Positions 34,006 through 46,993 of a stretch of 64,000 nt of DNA are shown here, one piece after another; position 1 is the stretch's first letter, and the number at the start of each line of letters is the position of its first letter. The position numbers and the translations under genes were made by a program. Under the pieces are notes generated by a model that was not told the DNA's origin, ran no database searches, and worked only from the letters and a program-made list of their open reading frames with translations. Origin of the DNA: Oscillospiraceae bacterium (GTDB lineage: Bacteria; Bacillota; Clostridia; Oscillospirales; CAG-272); NCBI GenBank assembly GCA_015064735.1, contig SVRP01000007.1, forward strand, positions 46,673 through 110,672. The letters run 5' to 3'.

Positions 34006-35610
34006 TTACTTTTTACCCTTTTTTCCGTTGTTTGTCTTCTTCGCGTTTTTTGCTTCCTGTCCGTTCTTGTTCTTTACCACGGTGGTATTATTACCGGAGG
34101 TCTTCTTGTCGTAACTCTTGAAAAGCACGATAGCAACGATTATTCCAACTACGAGCACACCCATGATTATAAGCGCGATCTTGGAGCCTTTTTTGCCGTT
34201 GTCATTCTTGTTTTCGGCATTGGGAGTGGGTGCGGGGGGAGTAGCTGTTCCGCTTTCTGCCTTTTCTTCCTCGGTTACGGGCTCTTGGTAAGTGGTGTAA
34301 TCCTTAAAGTCGGAGCCTACATTTTTTACCTTCTTTTCGCCGTACTCTGCCTTAAAGTCATCGCAGAGTTTCTTATCAACGACGTAGAATTCGTTCAACG
34401 CAGCACATCCCTCAAAGCACTCGGCTCCTATTTCTTCGGGAATACTTGATCTTATAACAACAGCCTTGAGAGCCTTACAGTCAGCAAAAGCTCTGTCGCC
34501 GATATCCTTAATATCCTTTGAGAGGTCGAGGGAGACAAGTCCGCTTCCCTCAAATGCACTTGCCTTTATATCGGTAATGCTCTTGTCCATGTAGAATGCG
34601 GTAAGTCCGGTACATCCCTTGAATGCGCCCTCGTAAATAGTGGTAGCACTGCGGTTATCGGCAACCTTTTCTAGAATGACCTCGGTAATATTAGTCATTC
34701 CCTCAAATGCATATTTGCTTATACTGGAAACCTCGGACGAAATTCTGACAACAACCGAATCGGCCTCCTTTATTGCCACCAAGCCCTTCCATGCTTCACC
34801 TGCCGCAATATCGTCCATGGTTCCGCTTCCGGTGATTTTGAGGGTTCCTATCTTCTTCCCGTCCTGAACGGAGAACTTATATTCCCACTTTGTGTGGTCA
34901 AGAGTTTGCTCAAAGAAACGTGCGGGCTTTACGGGAGCCGCTCCGTCCTTTACAACGATAGCGTATTCATCATCTACTTCTGCTGCCATATTTATCTCGG
35001 CAAGAGCGTTACAGTAAGAGAAAACGCTTGCATCAAAGCTTGCAATCTTCTCGCTTCTTACTACTACATTGCTGAGCTTATTACAGTAAACGAAAGCGTG
35101 ATTGCCTACAACTTCGGTTGCTTTTGCTATATCAATTCTCGTAAGACCGCTCGCTTCAAAGGCACGGTCTCTGATAGCCTTGACGTTTGAGGGGAGCTTT
35201 CCGTCATCTCCGATCTGTCCGAGGGAGGAGCAGAATGCAAAAGCACTCTTTCCTATATAGGTAACGCTCTCGTGCAGGGTTACGCTTGCAAGCTTAGACA
35301 TGCCGTAGAACCAGTAGTCTCCTACTCCCTCTACTCCATTCTCTACAACCACCTTCTGAACACTGGACGCAACGCTGCTCCACGGAACAGACTTCTCATT
35401 TGCGAAGTCGGGATTTCCCTCTCCGCTATTGTTCTTATAAATGGTAAGCGTCTGATTATTCTGCTTGTAATCCCATGATATTCCGTGGCTCTTTCCGCTT
35501 GCATCGGGGGCAACAGTCTGTCCCTTTCCACATGAAGCCAGGGGAATTGCAATCAACAAAGAAAGCATTACCACCGCAATGATTCTTAAAATCTTTGAAT
35601 TCTTTTTCAT
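34006..35610 (-). CDS. BspA-type leucine-rich-repeat lipoprotein with C-terminal membrane anchor
   Basis: 534-residue surface protein. The signal KILRIIAVVMLSLLIAIPLASC ends in the lipobox LASC. Several BspA-like LRR_5 repeats follow (VTLHESVTYIGKSAFAFCSSL, IRDRAFEASGLTRIDIAKA, VVGNHAFVYCNKLSNVVV, then KDIGDRAFADCKALKAVVI and EIGAECFEGCAALNEFYV). A transmembrane helix near residues 480-502 (IALIIMGVLVVGIIVAIVL) is followed by a Lys/Asn-rich tail (KKTNNGKKGKK). Having both a lipobox and a C-terminal helix is unusual; one of them may not be used. Such proteins bind other cells or matrix. It is the first gene of a two-gene unit with the RHH protein. Confidence 0.82.
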   Translation of the reverse strand: MKKNSKILRIIAVVMLSLLIAIPLASCGKGQTVAPDASGKSHGISWDYKQNNQTLTIYKNNSGEGNPDFANEKSVPWSSVASSVQKVVVENGVEGVGDYWFYGMSKLASVTLHESVTYIGKSAFAFCSSLGQIGDDGKLPSNVKAIRDRAFEASGLTRIDIAKATEVVGNHAFVYCNKLSNVVVRSEKIASFDASVFSYCNALAEINMAAEVDDEYAIVVKDGAAPVKPARFFEQTLDHTKWEYKFSVQDGKKIGTLKITGSGTMDDIAAGEAWKGLVAIKEADSVVVRISSEVSSISKYAFEGMTNITEVILEKVADNRSATTIYEGAFKGCTGLTAFYMDKSITDIKASAFEGSGLVSLDLSKDIKDIGDRAFADCKALKAVVIRSSIPEEIGAECFEGCAALNEFYVVDKKLCDDFKAEYGEKKVKNVGSDFKDYTTYQEPVTEEEKAESGTATPPAPTPNAENKNDNGKKGSKIALIIMGVLVVGIIVAIVLFKSYDKKTSGNNTTVVKNKNGQEAKNAKKTNNGKKGKK

Positions 35611-35664
35611 TTTCTTTTCCCTTACTTAATTTAATATATTAATGTAATTAAACAAACACAGAAC

Positions 35665-35693
35665 ATGATACCACAAATTTTACGTATTTGCAA
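35665..35693 (-). promoter_or_regulatory. Promoter of the LRR lipoprotein operon
   Basis: Minus-strand TTGCAA (35693-35688), 17 nt, TATCAT (35670-35665), 55 nt before the start. It lies just after the rnmV stop on the same strand; no terminator between them was seen. Confidence 0.65.
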
Positions 35694-35710
35694 TAGTTTT
35701 ACGAAATTCT

Positions 35711-36319
35711 TTACATTTTTGTTTCATTTTCAGCCATAAGCTCTATCCACTCACCGTAGGTTACGAGGATTTTTATAGCTTCAAGCAATGCGTTTGCAGT
35801 CATCCCCGACGGCAGACCGAGCTTTGAAGCGAGTACGTCCCTCTTGGCTTTACTGTCAGCTCCGCCGGACAGCCCGAAATTATAAAAATCGGTTTTGGAA
35901 ATGGGATTTTCCATTATTCTCTCGGTTATTTTTTCATCCTCAAAGGGCAACAGCATATTATAAAGCATACTTCTTTCCATACCCTCAACGCCAAGGGTTC
36001 CCTCTGCCGACGGCTCACTTTTTCTCTTTTCCACTCCCCTTATTTTAGGAATATACAGTTGTATGAGCCTATCCTTGGGAACCGCCGACGTAAGATGCGA
36101 GCGTATGAGCTTCCCCGCTCCGTCGCTATCGGTAAGGACTATTATCGGGGTTCTTTTACTCAACTCTCTGAAAAGAGAGAGCTTCTCATTCTTTTTGAAT
36201 ATACCAAATCCGTCGGTTACGTAAATATTAGCTTCGCAAACAGACAAAAGTCTCAGTCTGTCGTATTTTCCCTCAACGATTATGGGATAGGGTATTTTTA
36301 AACGTCTTAATTCTTCCAT
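35711..36319 (-). CDS. rnmV: Ribonuclease M5-like Toprim protein
   Basis: 202-residue protein of the RNase M5 family, which trims the 5S rRNA precursor. The Toprim motifs are PIIVEGKYDRLRLL (glutamate) and VLTDSDGAGKLIRSHL (DxD), followed by the C-terminal DUF4093-like helical domain (GLSGGADSKAKRDVLASKLGL). The start is the ATG at 36319 with AGAGGAAAT in front. A much longer in-frame extension upstream overlaps uppP and is not credible. In other Firmicutes rnmV sits with ksgA; here it is the third gene after a U32 peptidase and uppP. Confidence 0.8.
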   Translation of the reverse strand: MEELRRLKIPYPIIVEGKYDRLRLLSVCEANIYVTDGFGIFKKNEKLSLFRELSKRTPIIVLTDSDGAGKLIRSHLTSAVPKDRLIQLYIPKIRGVEKRKSEPSAEGTLGVEGMERSMLYNMLLPFEDEKITERIMENPISKTDFYNFGLSGGADSKAKRDVLASKLGLPSGMTANALLEAIKILVTYGEWIELMAENETKM

Positions 36320-36327
36320 ATTTCCTC

Positions 36328-37152
36328 TTATTTTGTAAAGAAATAAATAAGTAATCCGCCGCCAAATATTATGCGGTATACTCCAAAGGCAGAAAAGCTG
36401 TGCCTTTTCACAAAATCCGTAAGAAAGCCTATCGCAAGGCATGATACCAAAAAAGCAACGGCACACCCCACGGCAAGCAGCAGAATTTCCTCGCCCGTTA
36501 TTTTCTCGGATGAGCAAAGAAGCTTTACAAGCTTAAGTGCTCCCGCCCCCGCCATTGTGGGAATAGCGAGAAAAAACGAATATTCCGCAGCGGTCTCTCT
36601 TGAAAGTCCCGTAAGCATTCCTCCGAGTATCGTAGCTCCCGACCTTGAGGTACCGGGAACGAGGGCAAGAACCTGAAAGGCTCCTACCTTTAATGCGTCC
36701 GTAATCGTCATACTCTCGGTATTTGATACAAGCACTGTTCTGTGGCTTCTGAATCGCTCAACCAGAATAAAAGCTGCTCCGTAGCTGACAAGCATTATAC
36801 AAACAACGGTAGAGTTATAAAGATATTCATCAAGAATACCGTCGAAAAGCAAGCCGATCACCGCAGACGGTACGGCTCCTATAAGCGCAAGTCTCCAAAG
36901 GGCGTATGCTTTTTTTCTCTGCTCTTTTTCTCTTGAGAACGGCAGGATTCTATCCTTATAGCAAAAAAGCACGGCAAGGACCGCTCCCAGCTGTATTATG
37001 ACCTCAAACGATTCGTAAAAGCTCTCGGACATCTTAAGGGGAATAAGCTCATTCAAGAGTATCAGATGCCCCGTTGAGCTTATGGGAAGCCACTCGGCGA
37101 CTCCCTCTACTATTCCGAAAATTACAGCCTTTATAAGCTCGACAATATTCAT
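36328..37152 (-). CDS. uppP: Undecaprenyl-diphosphatase
   Basis: Recycles undecaprenyl-diphosphate to the monophosphate lipid carrier for peptidoglycan and surface glycans; overproduction gives bacitracin resistance in characterised species. 274 residues with about seven to eight membrane helices. The signatures EGVAEWLPISSTGHLIL (catalytic Glu, and Ser/His in the loop) and VPGTSRSGATILGGML are both present. The start is the ATG at 37152, with GGAGGAGAT just upstream; an upstream start 30 nt earlier is less likely. The gap to rnmV is 8 nt. Confidence 0.93.
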   Translation of the reverse strand: MNIVELIKAVIFGIVEGVAEWLPISSTGHLILLNELIPLKMSESFYESFEVIIQLGAVLAVLFCYKDRILPFSREKEQRKKAYALWRLALIGAVPSAVIGLLFDGILDEYLYNSTVVCIMLVSYGAAFILVERFRSHRTVLVSNTESMTITDALKVGAFQVLALVPGTSRSGATILGGMLTGLSRETAAEYSFFLAIPTMAGAGALKLVKLLCSSEKITGEEILLLAVGCAVAFLVSCLAIGFLTDFVKRHSFSAFGVYRIIFGGGLLIYFFTK

Positions 37153-37199
37153 ATCTCCTCCGCAGAAGTTTCTTCTTTTCACTTCCTGCGGAAAGTAAT

Positions 37200-41794
<4,595 letters not shown>

Positions 41795-41802
41795 ATATAA
41801 CT

Positions 41803-41829
41803 GTTATTTTCGGCGAGACCGAAAATAAC
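41803..41829. repeat. Hairpin directly after lacZ
   Basis: GTTATTTTCGG (41803-41813) pairs perfectly with 41819-41829 around CGAGA. It lacks a T-run, so it is probably not the terminator itself, which lies at 41876. Confidence 0.6.
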
Positions 41830-41875
41830 ACACATAACTTTGAATTTTGAGAGCTGAGGCTCGAAAAATTCTGCA

Positions 41876-41927
41876 AAATAACCGCTTTTACTATCGTTTT
41901 TTGATAGCAAAAGCGGTTATTTCTTTT
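41876..41927. terminator. Bidirectional terminator (lacZ/AraC)
   Basis: AAATAACCGCTTTT (41876-41889) pairs with AAAAGCGGTTATTT (41909-41922), closed by CTATC/GATAG around GTTTTTT. TCTTTT follows. It separates lacZ from the convergent AraC gene. Confidence 0.85.
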
Positions 41928-41972
41928 GGCTTTTAGTCCTTTGCTTTGGTCTGCGCTTAACGACCCGGACCA

Positions 41973-42800
41973 TTAATTATTATTCTTTTTTTCGTTTCTG
42001 TACTGTCTTGGAGTCATTGAAAAGTGATTTCTGAAGAGACGGATATAATTAGAGCAATCCGAAAATCCCGCTTCCATGCAAGCATCAAGGACGTTCTTCC
42101 CCTCGCGGAGCATCAGGCGAGAATACGAAAGCTTTTTTGATTCAATATATTTTTTTGGTGTCGTTTGCAGATATTCTCTGAAAAGACGGTTAAGCGTGCT
42201 TCTTGAAATAAAATGCCTTGAAATTATATCCTCAATTCCTTTTATTTCTCTGAAATTTTCATCTATATCAAGAAGAATGGCTGCAAGAGCATCGGGGAGA
42301 CTCTGTGTCGAGGATTCCGTCGAAACAAATTTTCTCAATACGTACAGTATTTGCAGGGTAATATAAAACTGTCTTTGAGTATCCTTCGAATCGGTTGCTT
42401 CTCTCAGCTCTCCGTATAGACTTGAAAGCTCCTTTTTAGCCTCTGCGTCGGGAGATATAAGATTGCCTCTCCCGAATTCGTGAGAAATAAAATCGCCGAA
42501 AAGAAAAGCAGACCCGCATTCAAACCAAAGGCAAAGATGTTTATGAGTGAAATCGGAATTTAAAATACAGTTATGCATTTCATTGGGCCTTGTAATAACG
42601 GCATCGCCTTCCGAAAGCTTATAAAGTGAAGATCCCACGGCAAAGGAAACGTCGCCCTCAAGAAGAATATATATCTCCAAGGCATCGTGCATATGAAAGG
42701 GATAAGCATGCTCGGAATGCGTACTTTCGCTGTTACTGAAATAATAGCTGACCTCATAATCAGGGATAGCCGGAATTTTGAAATTGAATATATCGCTCAT
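41973..42800 (-). CDS. AraC-family transcriptional regulator
   Basis: 275-residue regulator. The N-terminal half is an AraC-type cupin (AYPFHMHDALEIYILLEGDVSF, GDAVITRPNEMHNC) that should sense a small sugar or similar ligand. The C-terminal 100 residues hold two helix-turn-helix units (GIEDIISRHFISRSTLNRLFREYL and VLDACMEAGFSDCSNYIRLFRNHF) ending TPRQYRNEKK. The start is the ATG at 42800, because GAGG lies 5 nt upstream; an ATG 21 nt earlier lacks a ribosome site. It sits between lacZ and the XRE gene and may control lacZ or itself. Confidence 0.88.
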   Translation of the reverse strand: MSDIFNFKIPAIPDYEVSYYFSNSESTHSEHAYPFHMHDALEIYILLEGDVSFAVGSSLYKLSEGDAVITRPNEMHNCILNSDFTHKHLCLWFECGSAFLFGDFISHEFGRGNLISPDAEAKKELSSLYGELREATDSKDTQRQFYITLQILYVLRKFVSTESSTQSLPDALAAILLDIDENFREIKGIEDIISRHFISRSTLNRLFREYLQTTPKKYIESKKLSYSRLMLREGKNVLDACMEAGFSDCSNYIRLFRNHFSMTPRQYRNEKKNNN

Positions 42801-42850
42801 AAGTACCTCATGTGCAGTCATTTAACTTTCTAAAAAGTGAACACAAGATA

Positions 42851-42879
42851 ATTATAGTACAAATATTTACTAAAGTCAA
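42851..42879 (-). promoter_or_regulatory. Promoter of the AraC gene at 41973
   Basis: Minus-strand TTGACT (42879-42874), 17 nt, TATAAT (42856-42851), 51 nt before the start. An ATTTACT half-site (42865-42871) lies in its spacer. Confidence 0.75.
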
Positions 42880-42896
42880 TAGTAAATTTATTTACT
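42865..42896. promoter_or_regulatory. Three ATTTACT/AGTAAAT half-sites in the AraC-XRE gap
   Basis: ATTTACT (42865-42871), AGTAAAT (42881-42887) and ATTTACT (42890-42896). The last two make a perfect 16-nt palindrome AGTAAATTTATTTACT, the first two an inverted repeat across the AraC -35 box. The arrangement suggests an operator bound by one of the flanking regulators. Confidence 0.6.
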
Positions 42897-42937
42897 TGAT
42901 ATAATAATTTTGTGAGTAATTATATTGAGGTAGTAAG

Positions 42938-43153
42938 ATGAGCGAGCTATATGTTAAACGAATACGCGACCTCAGAGAGGACAGCGATAAAACGCAAAAG
43001 GAAGTTGCTGATTTTCTCGGAACATCCCAGACAATGTACGCGCGATACGAAAGAGGAGCCAACGAGCTTCCCCTTCGGCACCTGGTTGCCCTATGCAAAT
43101 ATTACCGTGTTTCCTCAGATTATATTTTAGGCCTAAGCGATAAAAAAAGATGA
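42938..43153 (+). CDS. XRE-family helix-turn-helix regulator
   Basis: 71-residue single-domain DNA-binding protein. The HTH_3 fold covers nearly the whole sequence: YVKRIRDLREDSDKTQKEVADFLGTSQTMYARYERG with recognition helix around TSQTMYARYE, then ELPLRHLVALCKYYRVSSDYILGLS, the classic end of this family. GAGG lies 7 nt before the ATG. It has no sensing domain, so it likely acts as a repressor, possibly at the adjacent half-site cluster. It is divergent from the AraC gene and ends in a terminator shared with GH127. Confidence 0.88.
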   Translation: MSELYVKRIRDLREDSDKTQKEVADFLGTSQTMYARYERGANELPLRHLVALCKYYRVSSDYILGLSDKKR

Positions 43154-43184
43154 GCGCGTCAGCTTTGACGCGCTCATCTTTTTT
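43149..43184. terminator. Bidirectional terminator (XRE/GH127)
   Basis: A 13-bp perfect stem GATGAGCGCGTCA (43149-43161) pairs with 43166-43178 around GCTT. A-run before and TTTTTT after. Confidence 0.9.
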
Positions 43185-43185
43185 G

Positions 43186-45009
43186 TTACTTTTCTCTTAT
43201 CCAAACAGACATGTCGCTCTCTCCTCTGTTTGCAAAGGAGTTATAAGGTATAAGCTTCAGCTGTGTCATTTTATTTTCGGGAGCTTTGTTTGAATAGAGT
43301 ATATCGTCGGTGCTTTCGGCTTTGTAAGCGTCTACCGTTATTTCGGGAAGTCCGAATTCTCCCTCCGATACCGTGTATCCGAAATCTGCGGAAATTGAGA
43401 ATCGGTGAAGATTATTACCGTTATCCACTCCCTCTGCGCAGTAAACGATAGGACCTCTCATTACGCAGACCCTGCCCGCGTCTCTTGCTACGTCAGTATT
43501 AGCCCACACCGTCTTTACCGCCATATCAAGCTCAACGGTAATTTCTCTGTCAGCCTTAACAACTGCGTACCCGTTTTCTATTGTGTAGGGCGCGTTGATC
43601 TTAAAGCTGTCGCACCATGCGGGTATACGGACAGCCACGCGCTCAACTCCCTCCGCCCTTACCGATATAACTCCCGTCCTTGGATAGTCGGTAGTCATTT
43701 TACAAAGAATTCCGTCCTCATTCAACTCGGAGGAAATAAACTGATTTACGTACAGTGTTCCGTCCTCGTATCCGTACACGTAATTGCCGAGAGAGGACAT
43801 AACTCTCACTATATTGGGAGGACAGCAGGAGCATTTGAAGCACTCCACTCTCTCTGTGATCGGAAGTCTCTTTTTACCCCAAGGATTTGCAAATCTTTCA
43901 GAGAGATTTATCTCAAGGGGATTTTCGTAGAAGAAGCCCTTTCCGTTTTGCGAATATCCCGACAGGACTCCGTTGTAAAGCGCTCTTTCTATTACGTCGG
44001 CATACATTGCGTTGTTTTCAAGCCCAAGCATATTATGGGCAAAGAAGGCAAGCCCGATAGCTGCGCAGGTCTCCGCGTACGCCGTATCGTTGGGCAGATC
44101 ATAGGGGTGCGTAAAGCACTCTCCCATATGCGTCGAGCCTATTCCGCCCGTTACGTACATCTTCTTTGTTACGGTATCCTCCCAAAGGCGACGGCAGGCA
44201 TCGGCAAGCTCCTTATCCGAGGTCTCTTTTGCGAGCGCCGCCATTGCCATATAAAGATACATGGCTCTTACAGAATGTCCCACAGCCTCACTCTGCTTTC
44301 TTACCGGCATATGGCTCTGATTGTACTTCGAGCATTCCCAATCAGACAGCTTCATCTTATTCTCTCCGGGATATTCCTCGAGGCGCATTCCTCTCTCGTC
44401 TATAAAGAATTTCGCCATTTCAAGATACTTTTTCTTTCCCGTGTGGCGATACATACGTATAAGGGCAAACTCTATTTCCTCGTGTCCGGGCGTCGTAAAT
44501 CCTGCGCTCTTTTCCTCTATAAAGACCTTGTATATGTAGTCGGCATACCTTTCCATGCAATCAAGAAAATCGTTCTTTCCCTTTGCCTCGGAATAAGCAA
44601 CCGCTGCCTCCATAAGGTGTCCGGCGCAGTAAAGCTCATGCTTGTCTCTGTCGGTAAATCTCTTTTCGGGCGCAATAACGGTAAAGTATATGTTAAAATA
44701 TCCGTCCTCGCCCTGATTTCTCTTTATGTCCTCCACAACGGCATCAACCTTTTCCTCAAGTGCGGGATCATCGTTTTTTGAAAGGATATAAGCCGCTCCC
44801 TCCATCCACTTCGCCACGTCGCTATCCCAGAAAAAATGAGGTTTCAGCTTATCCCCACCCTCCGTGTAATTAAACTTAAAGGCTTCAAATCTGCCGGTAT
44901 CGGAAAAACGGTCGTATACCGCGTTAACCGTTATTTTCCGATTTAGCTCTTGCTTTTCATAGAGATAACCCGATGTCAGCTTTACGGCGCTGTGATAGAA
45001 AGTTTTCAT
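43186..45009 (-). CDS. GH127 beta-L-arabinofuranosidase-like hydrolase
   Basis: 607-residue cytoplasmic enzyme of the DUF1680/GH127 family, which releases beta-L-arabinofuranose (as from hydroxyproline-linked arabinans) using a zinc-bound cysteine nucleophile. An (alpha/alpha)6 barrel makes up most of it (FFWDSDVAKWMEGAAY, GHLMEAAVAYSEA, AVGHSVRAMYLYMAMAAL). The zinc site is visible: GECF with Glu297, AYAETC with Glu313 and Cys315, and the ECFKCSCCPPN cluster at about 389-399. The start is the ATG at 45009 with AAGGAG 10 nt upstream; an earlier in-frame start would overlap the promoter. It is divergent from an AraC gene that probably controls it. Confidence 0.9.
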   Translation of the reverse strand: MKTFYHSAVKLTSGYLYEKQELNRKITVNAVYDRFSDTGRFEAFKFNYTEGGDKLKPHFFWDSDVAKWMEGAAYILSKNDDPALEEKVDAVVEDIKRNQGEDGYFNIYFTVIAPEKRFTDRDKHELYCAGHLMEAAVAYSEAKGKNDFLDCMERYADYIYKVFIEEKSAGFTTPGHEEIEFALIRMYRHTGKKKYLEMAKFFIDERGMRLEEYPGENKMKLSDWECSKYNQSHMPVRKQSEAVGHSVRAMYLYMAMAALAKETSDKELADACRRLWEDTVTKKMYVTGGIGSTHMGECFTHPYDLPNDTAYAETCAAIGLAFFAHNMLGLENNAMYADVIERALYNGVLSGYSQNGKGFFYENPLEINLSERFANPWGKKRLPITERVECFKCSCCPPNIVRVMSSLGNYVYGYEDGTLYVNQFISSELNEDGILCKMTTDYPRTGVISVRAEGVERVAVRIPAWCDSFKINAPYTIENGYAVVKADREITVELDMAVKTVWANTDVARDAGRVCVMRGPIVYCAEGVDNGNNLHRFSISADFGYTVSEGEFGLPEITVDAYKAESTDDILYSNKAPENKMTQLKLIPYNSFANRGESDMSVWIREK

Positions 45010-45036
45010 AATTATTGTGCTCCTTTTAGAGAAATT

Positions 45037-45060
45037 CGTGAATTTTATTGACATTTCACG
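45037..45060. promoter_or_regulatory. Inverted repeat flanking the AraC2 -35 box
   Basis: CGTGAA (45037-45042) and TTCACG (45055-45060) are separated by 12 nt, straddling the TTGACA of the plus-strand promoter and lying in the leader of GH127. A candidate operator. Confidence 0.5.
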
Positions 45061-45075
45061 ATTTTATTGTATAAT
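45048..45075 (+). promoter_or_regulatory. Promoter of the AraC gene at 45130
   Basis: TTGACA (45048-45053), 16 nt, TATAAT (45070-45075). It overlaps the -10 of the divergent GH127 promoter, so the two should compete. Confidence 0.75.
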
Positions 45076-45094
45076 AATATGCAGTAAAAGTCAA
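45066..45094 (-). promoter_or_regulatory. Promoter of GH127
   Basis: Minus-strand TTGACT (45094-45089), 17 nt, TACAAT (45071-45066), overlapping the plus-strand promoter by 10 bp. Confidence 0.7.
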
Positions 45095-45129
45095 TACAAA
45101 ATAATCGACATAAGGTAAGAATACACGAC

Positions 45130-45906
45130 ATGAACAGTCTGATAAATCAAAATTTCAAATTCAGCTACGCAGGGCTCTTTCATTCCGAAGGAGAATGGAT
45201 ACACCCGGAGCGCACCGAAAGCACCTACGAGATCATATACGTAACCCGCGGCGAGGTATGTCTCGTTGAGTGCGGCAAGGAAATAACCGCAAAAAAGGGA
45301 CAGCTTATCCTTCTTTTGCCCGACGTGTCCCACAAGGGTACAAAAATCACCTCGGACGTAAGCTTTTATTGGGTGCATTTCGAGGTCAGGGATAATGCCC
45401 TGCCCTTCAAGACCCGCTTCTTCGAAAGCTTTGAAGATGCATATCTGTTCAAGGAAATTCTTCATGCCTGTAATCTTCCCGTAATCCCTCATTACATTGT
45501 AAATTCCCTGCTTGTACGGATACTCGCGCAAATGTGTCTGCAATCGGAAGAAAATCAAATGCGCTACGACAGTATGGCGGAAAAGATATACGAATGGATA
45601 AGGATAAACGCGTCATCCGAGTTGTCCGTCAAGGGTATCGCCAAGCATTTCGGATACTCTCCCGACCATATTTCAAGAATCTGTAAAAAAAATTACGGAA
45701 TGGGCGCAGCGGAGCTCATAAATAAATTTCTTCTGCTTCGGGCTAAGGAGTTGCTTTTGAATACAGATAAATACGTAAAGGAAATTGCCGCCGAGCTTTC
45801 CTTCTCAGACGACAAATCATTTATAGGATATTTCAAATACCACGAAGGTTGCTTTCCGTCAGAATTCCGAAATCGCTACGGAAAGCTCCATATGAATAAC
45901 AAATAA
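45130..45906 (+). CDS. AraC-family transcriptional regulator
   Basis: 258-residue regulator. The N-terminal cupin (ESTYEIIYVTRGEVCLVECGKEI, GQLILLLPDVSHKG, WVHFEVRD) is followed by the double helix-turn-helix domain (LSVKGIAKHFGYSPDHISRICKKNYG and VKEIAAELSFSDDKSFIGYFKYHEG) ending CFPSEFRNRYGKLH. It is divergent from GH127 with overlapping promoters and a shared operator-like repeat, so GH127 is its most likely target and an arabinose-type sugar the likely ligand; that is inference from position. The gap to apbE is only 11 nt, which suggests co-transcription despite the functional difference. Confidence 0.88.
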   Translation: MNSLINQNFKFSYAGLFHSEGEWIHPERTESTYEIIYVTRGEVCLVECGKEITAKKGQLILLLPDVSHKGTKITSDVSFYWVHFEVRDNALPFKTRFFESFEDAYLFKEILHACNLPVIPHYIVNSLLVRILAQMCLQSEENQMRYDSMAEKIYEWIRINASSELSVKGIAKHFGYSPDHISRICKKNYGMGAAELINKFLLLRAKELLLNTDKYVKEIAAELSFSDDKSFIGYFKYHEGCFPSEFRNRYGKLHMNNK

Positions 45907-45917
45907 AAGGACAAAAA

Positions 45918-46958
45918 ATGAAAAAACTACGATTTATAGCTCTTGCTCTCGCAGTAATGACTTTTATACCCCTGTTTTCATCCTGCGCAAAAAAAGAGCC
46001 CTATACAAAAACCTATTACGAATACTTTGATACGGTAAGCACGGTTTACTCCTACGCAAAGGAAAAGCAAAAGGATTTTGATGCTAACTGCGCCTACGTA
46101 TCCTCGGAGCTTCAGAGCTATCACAGACTTTTCGATATCTACCGTGAGTATTCGGGAATAAACAATCTAAAAACGGTAAACGACAACGCGGGGAAATCCC
46201 CCGTAAAGGTGGACCGAAAGCTTATTGATTTTATTCTCTACGCAAAGCAAATGTATGACTTAACGGGCGGAGAAATGAATATTGCCATGGGCTCGGTGCT
46301 ATCTTTGTGGCACCATAAGCGAGAGGAAGCGACTGTTGCTCCCGACGACGCATCACTCCCCCTTTCGGAGGAGCTTATGTCGGCGGCGAAGCATATATCC
46401 TTTGACAAAATAATAATCGACGAAAAGGAATCGACCGTTTTTATTTCTGATAAAGAACAGCGACTTGACCCCGGAGCTTTAGGCAAAGGCTATGCTACCG
46501 AAAGAATTGCCGCGGAGCTTGAAGCAAGAGGTGTGAGCTCCTACGTTCTCGATATAGGCGGAAATCTGCGCATTATAGGCGCAAAGCCCGACGGTAACGG
46601 CTGGCGTGTTGGCATTACCGATCCAAAAAACAAAGAGGACGGTTATTCCCTTTGCCTGAATCTGTCGGATACTTCCTGTGTAACCTCGGGGGACTACGAG
46701 CGATACTACACTGTTGAGGGAAAGAACTTCCACCACATAATCGACAAGGATACTCTTTACCCCGCTGACTATTTTGCATCCGTTACTATAGTATGCAAGG
46801 ACAGCGCTCTTGCCGACGCTCTTTCCACAGCTCTGTTCTGTATGCCCTATGAGGACGGACTTGCTCTCGTTTCCCGTTTGAACGCTGATGCGGTCTGGAT
46901 ATTCGGCTCGGGAGAGATAAAAATGACAGATGGAATAAAAAACCGACTTTCAGAATGA
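45918..46958 (+). CDS. apbE: FAD:protein FMN transferase (ApbE)
   Basis: Exported flavin transferase that covalently attaches FMN, taken from FAD, to threonine in target proteins such as RnfD, RnfG and NqrB/C. 346 residues. The N-terminal signal KLRFIALALAVMTFIPLFSSC is a lipoprotein signal with lipobox FSSC, so it works on the outer face of the membrane. Core motifs: TYYEYFDTVSTVYSYAKEK, FDIYREYSGINNLKTVN, GGEMNIAMGSVLSLWH, LDPGALGKGYATERI and VLDIGGNLRIIG. It sits directly before the rnf operon (152-nt gap with its own promoter), matching its expected job. Confidence 0.92.
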   Translation: MKKLRFIALALAVMTFIPLFSSCAKKEPYTKTYYEYFDTVSTVYSYAKEKQKDFDANCAYVSSELQSYHRLFDIYREYSGINNLKTVNDNAGKSPVKVDRKLIDFILYAKQMYDLTGGEMNIAMGSVLSLWHHKREEATVAPDDASLPLSEELMSAAKHISFDKIIIDEKESTVFISDKEQRLDPGALGKGYATERIAAELEARGVSSYVLDIGGNLRIIGAKPDGNGWRVGITDPKNKEDGYSLCLNLSDTSCVTSGDYERYYTVEGKNFHHIIDKDTLYPADYFASVTIVCKDSALADALSTALFCMPYEDGLALVSRLNADAVWIFGSGEIKMTDGIKNRLSE

Positions 46959-46993
46959 TATATAATTAACAATGAAGATTTTTGTGTTTTCTA

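Noticed and set aside
36320..36517. N-terminal extension of the RNase M5-like protein
   Set aside because: The added 66 residues are Cys/Arg-rich, run into uppP and have no ribosome site; the ATG at 36319 starts at the family's usual MEELRR-type beginning.
43405..44781. 458-codon open frame opposite GH127
   Set aside because: Antisense shadow without motifs; GH127 catalytic residues are on the minus strand.
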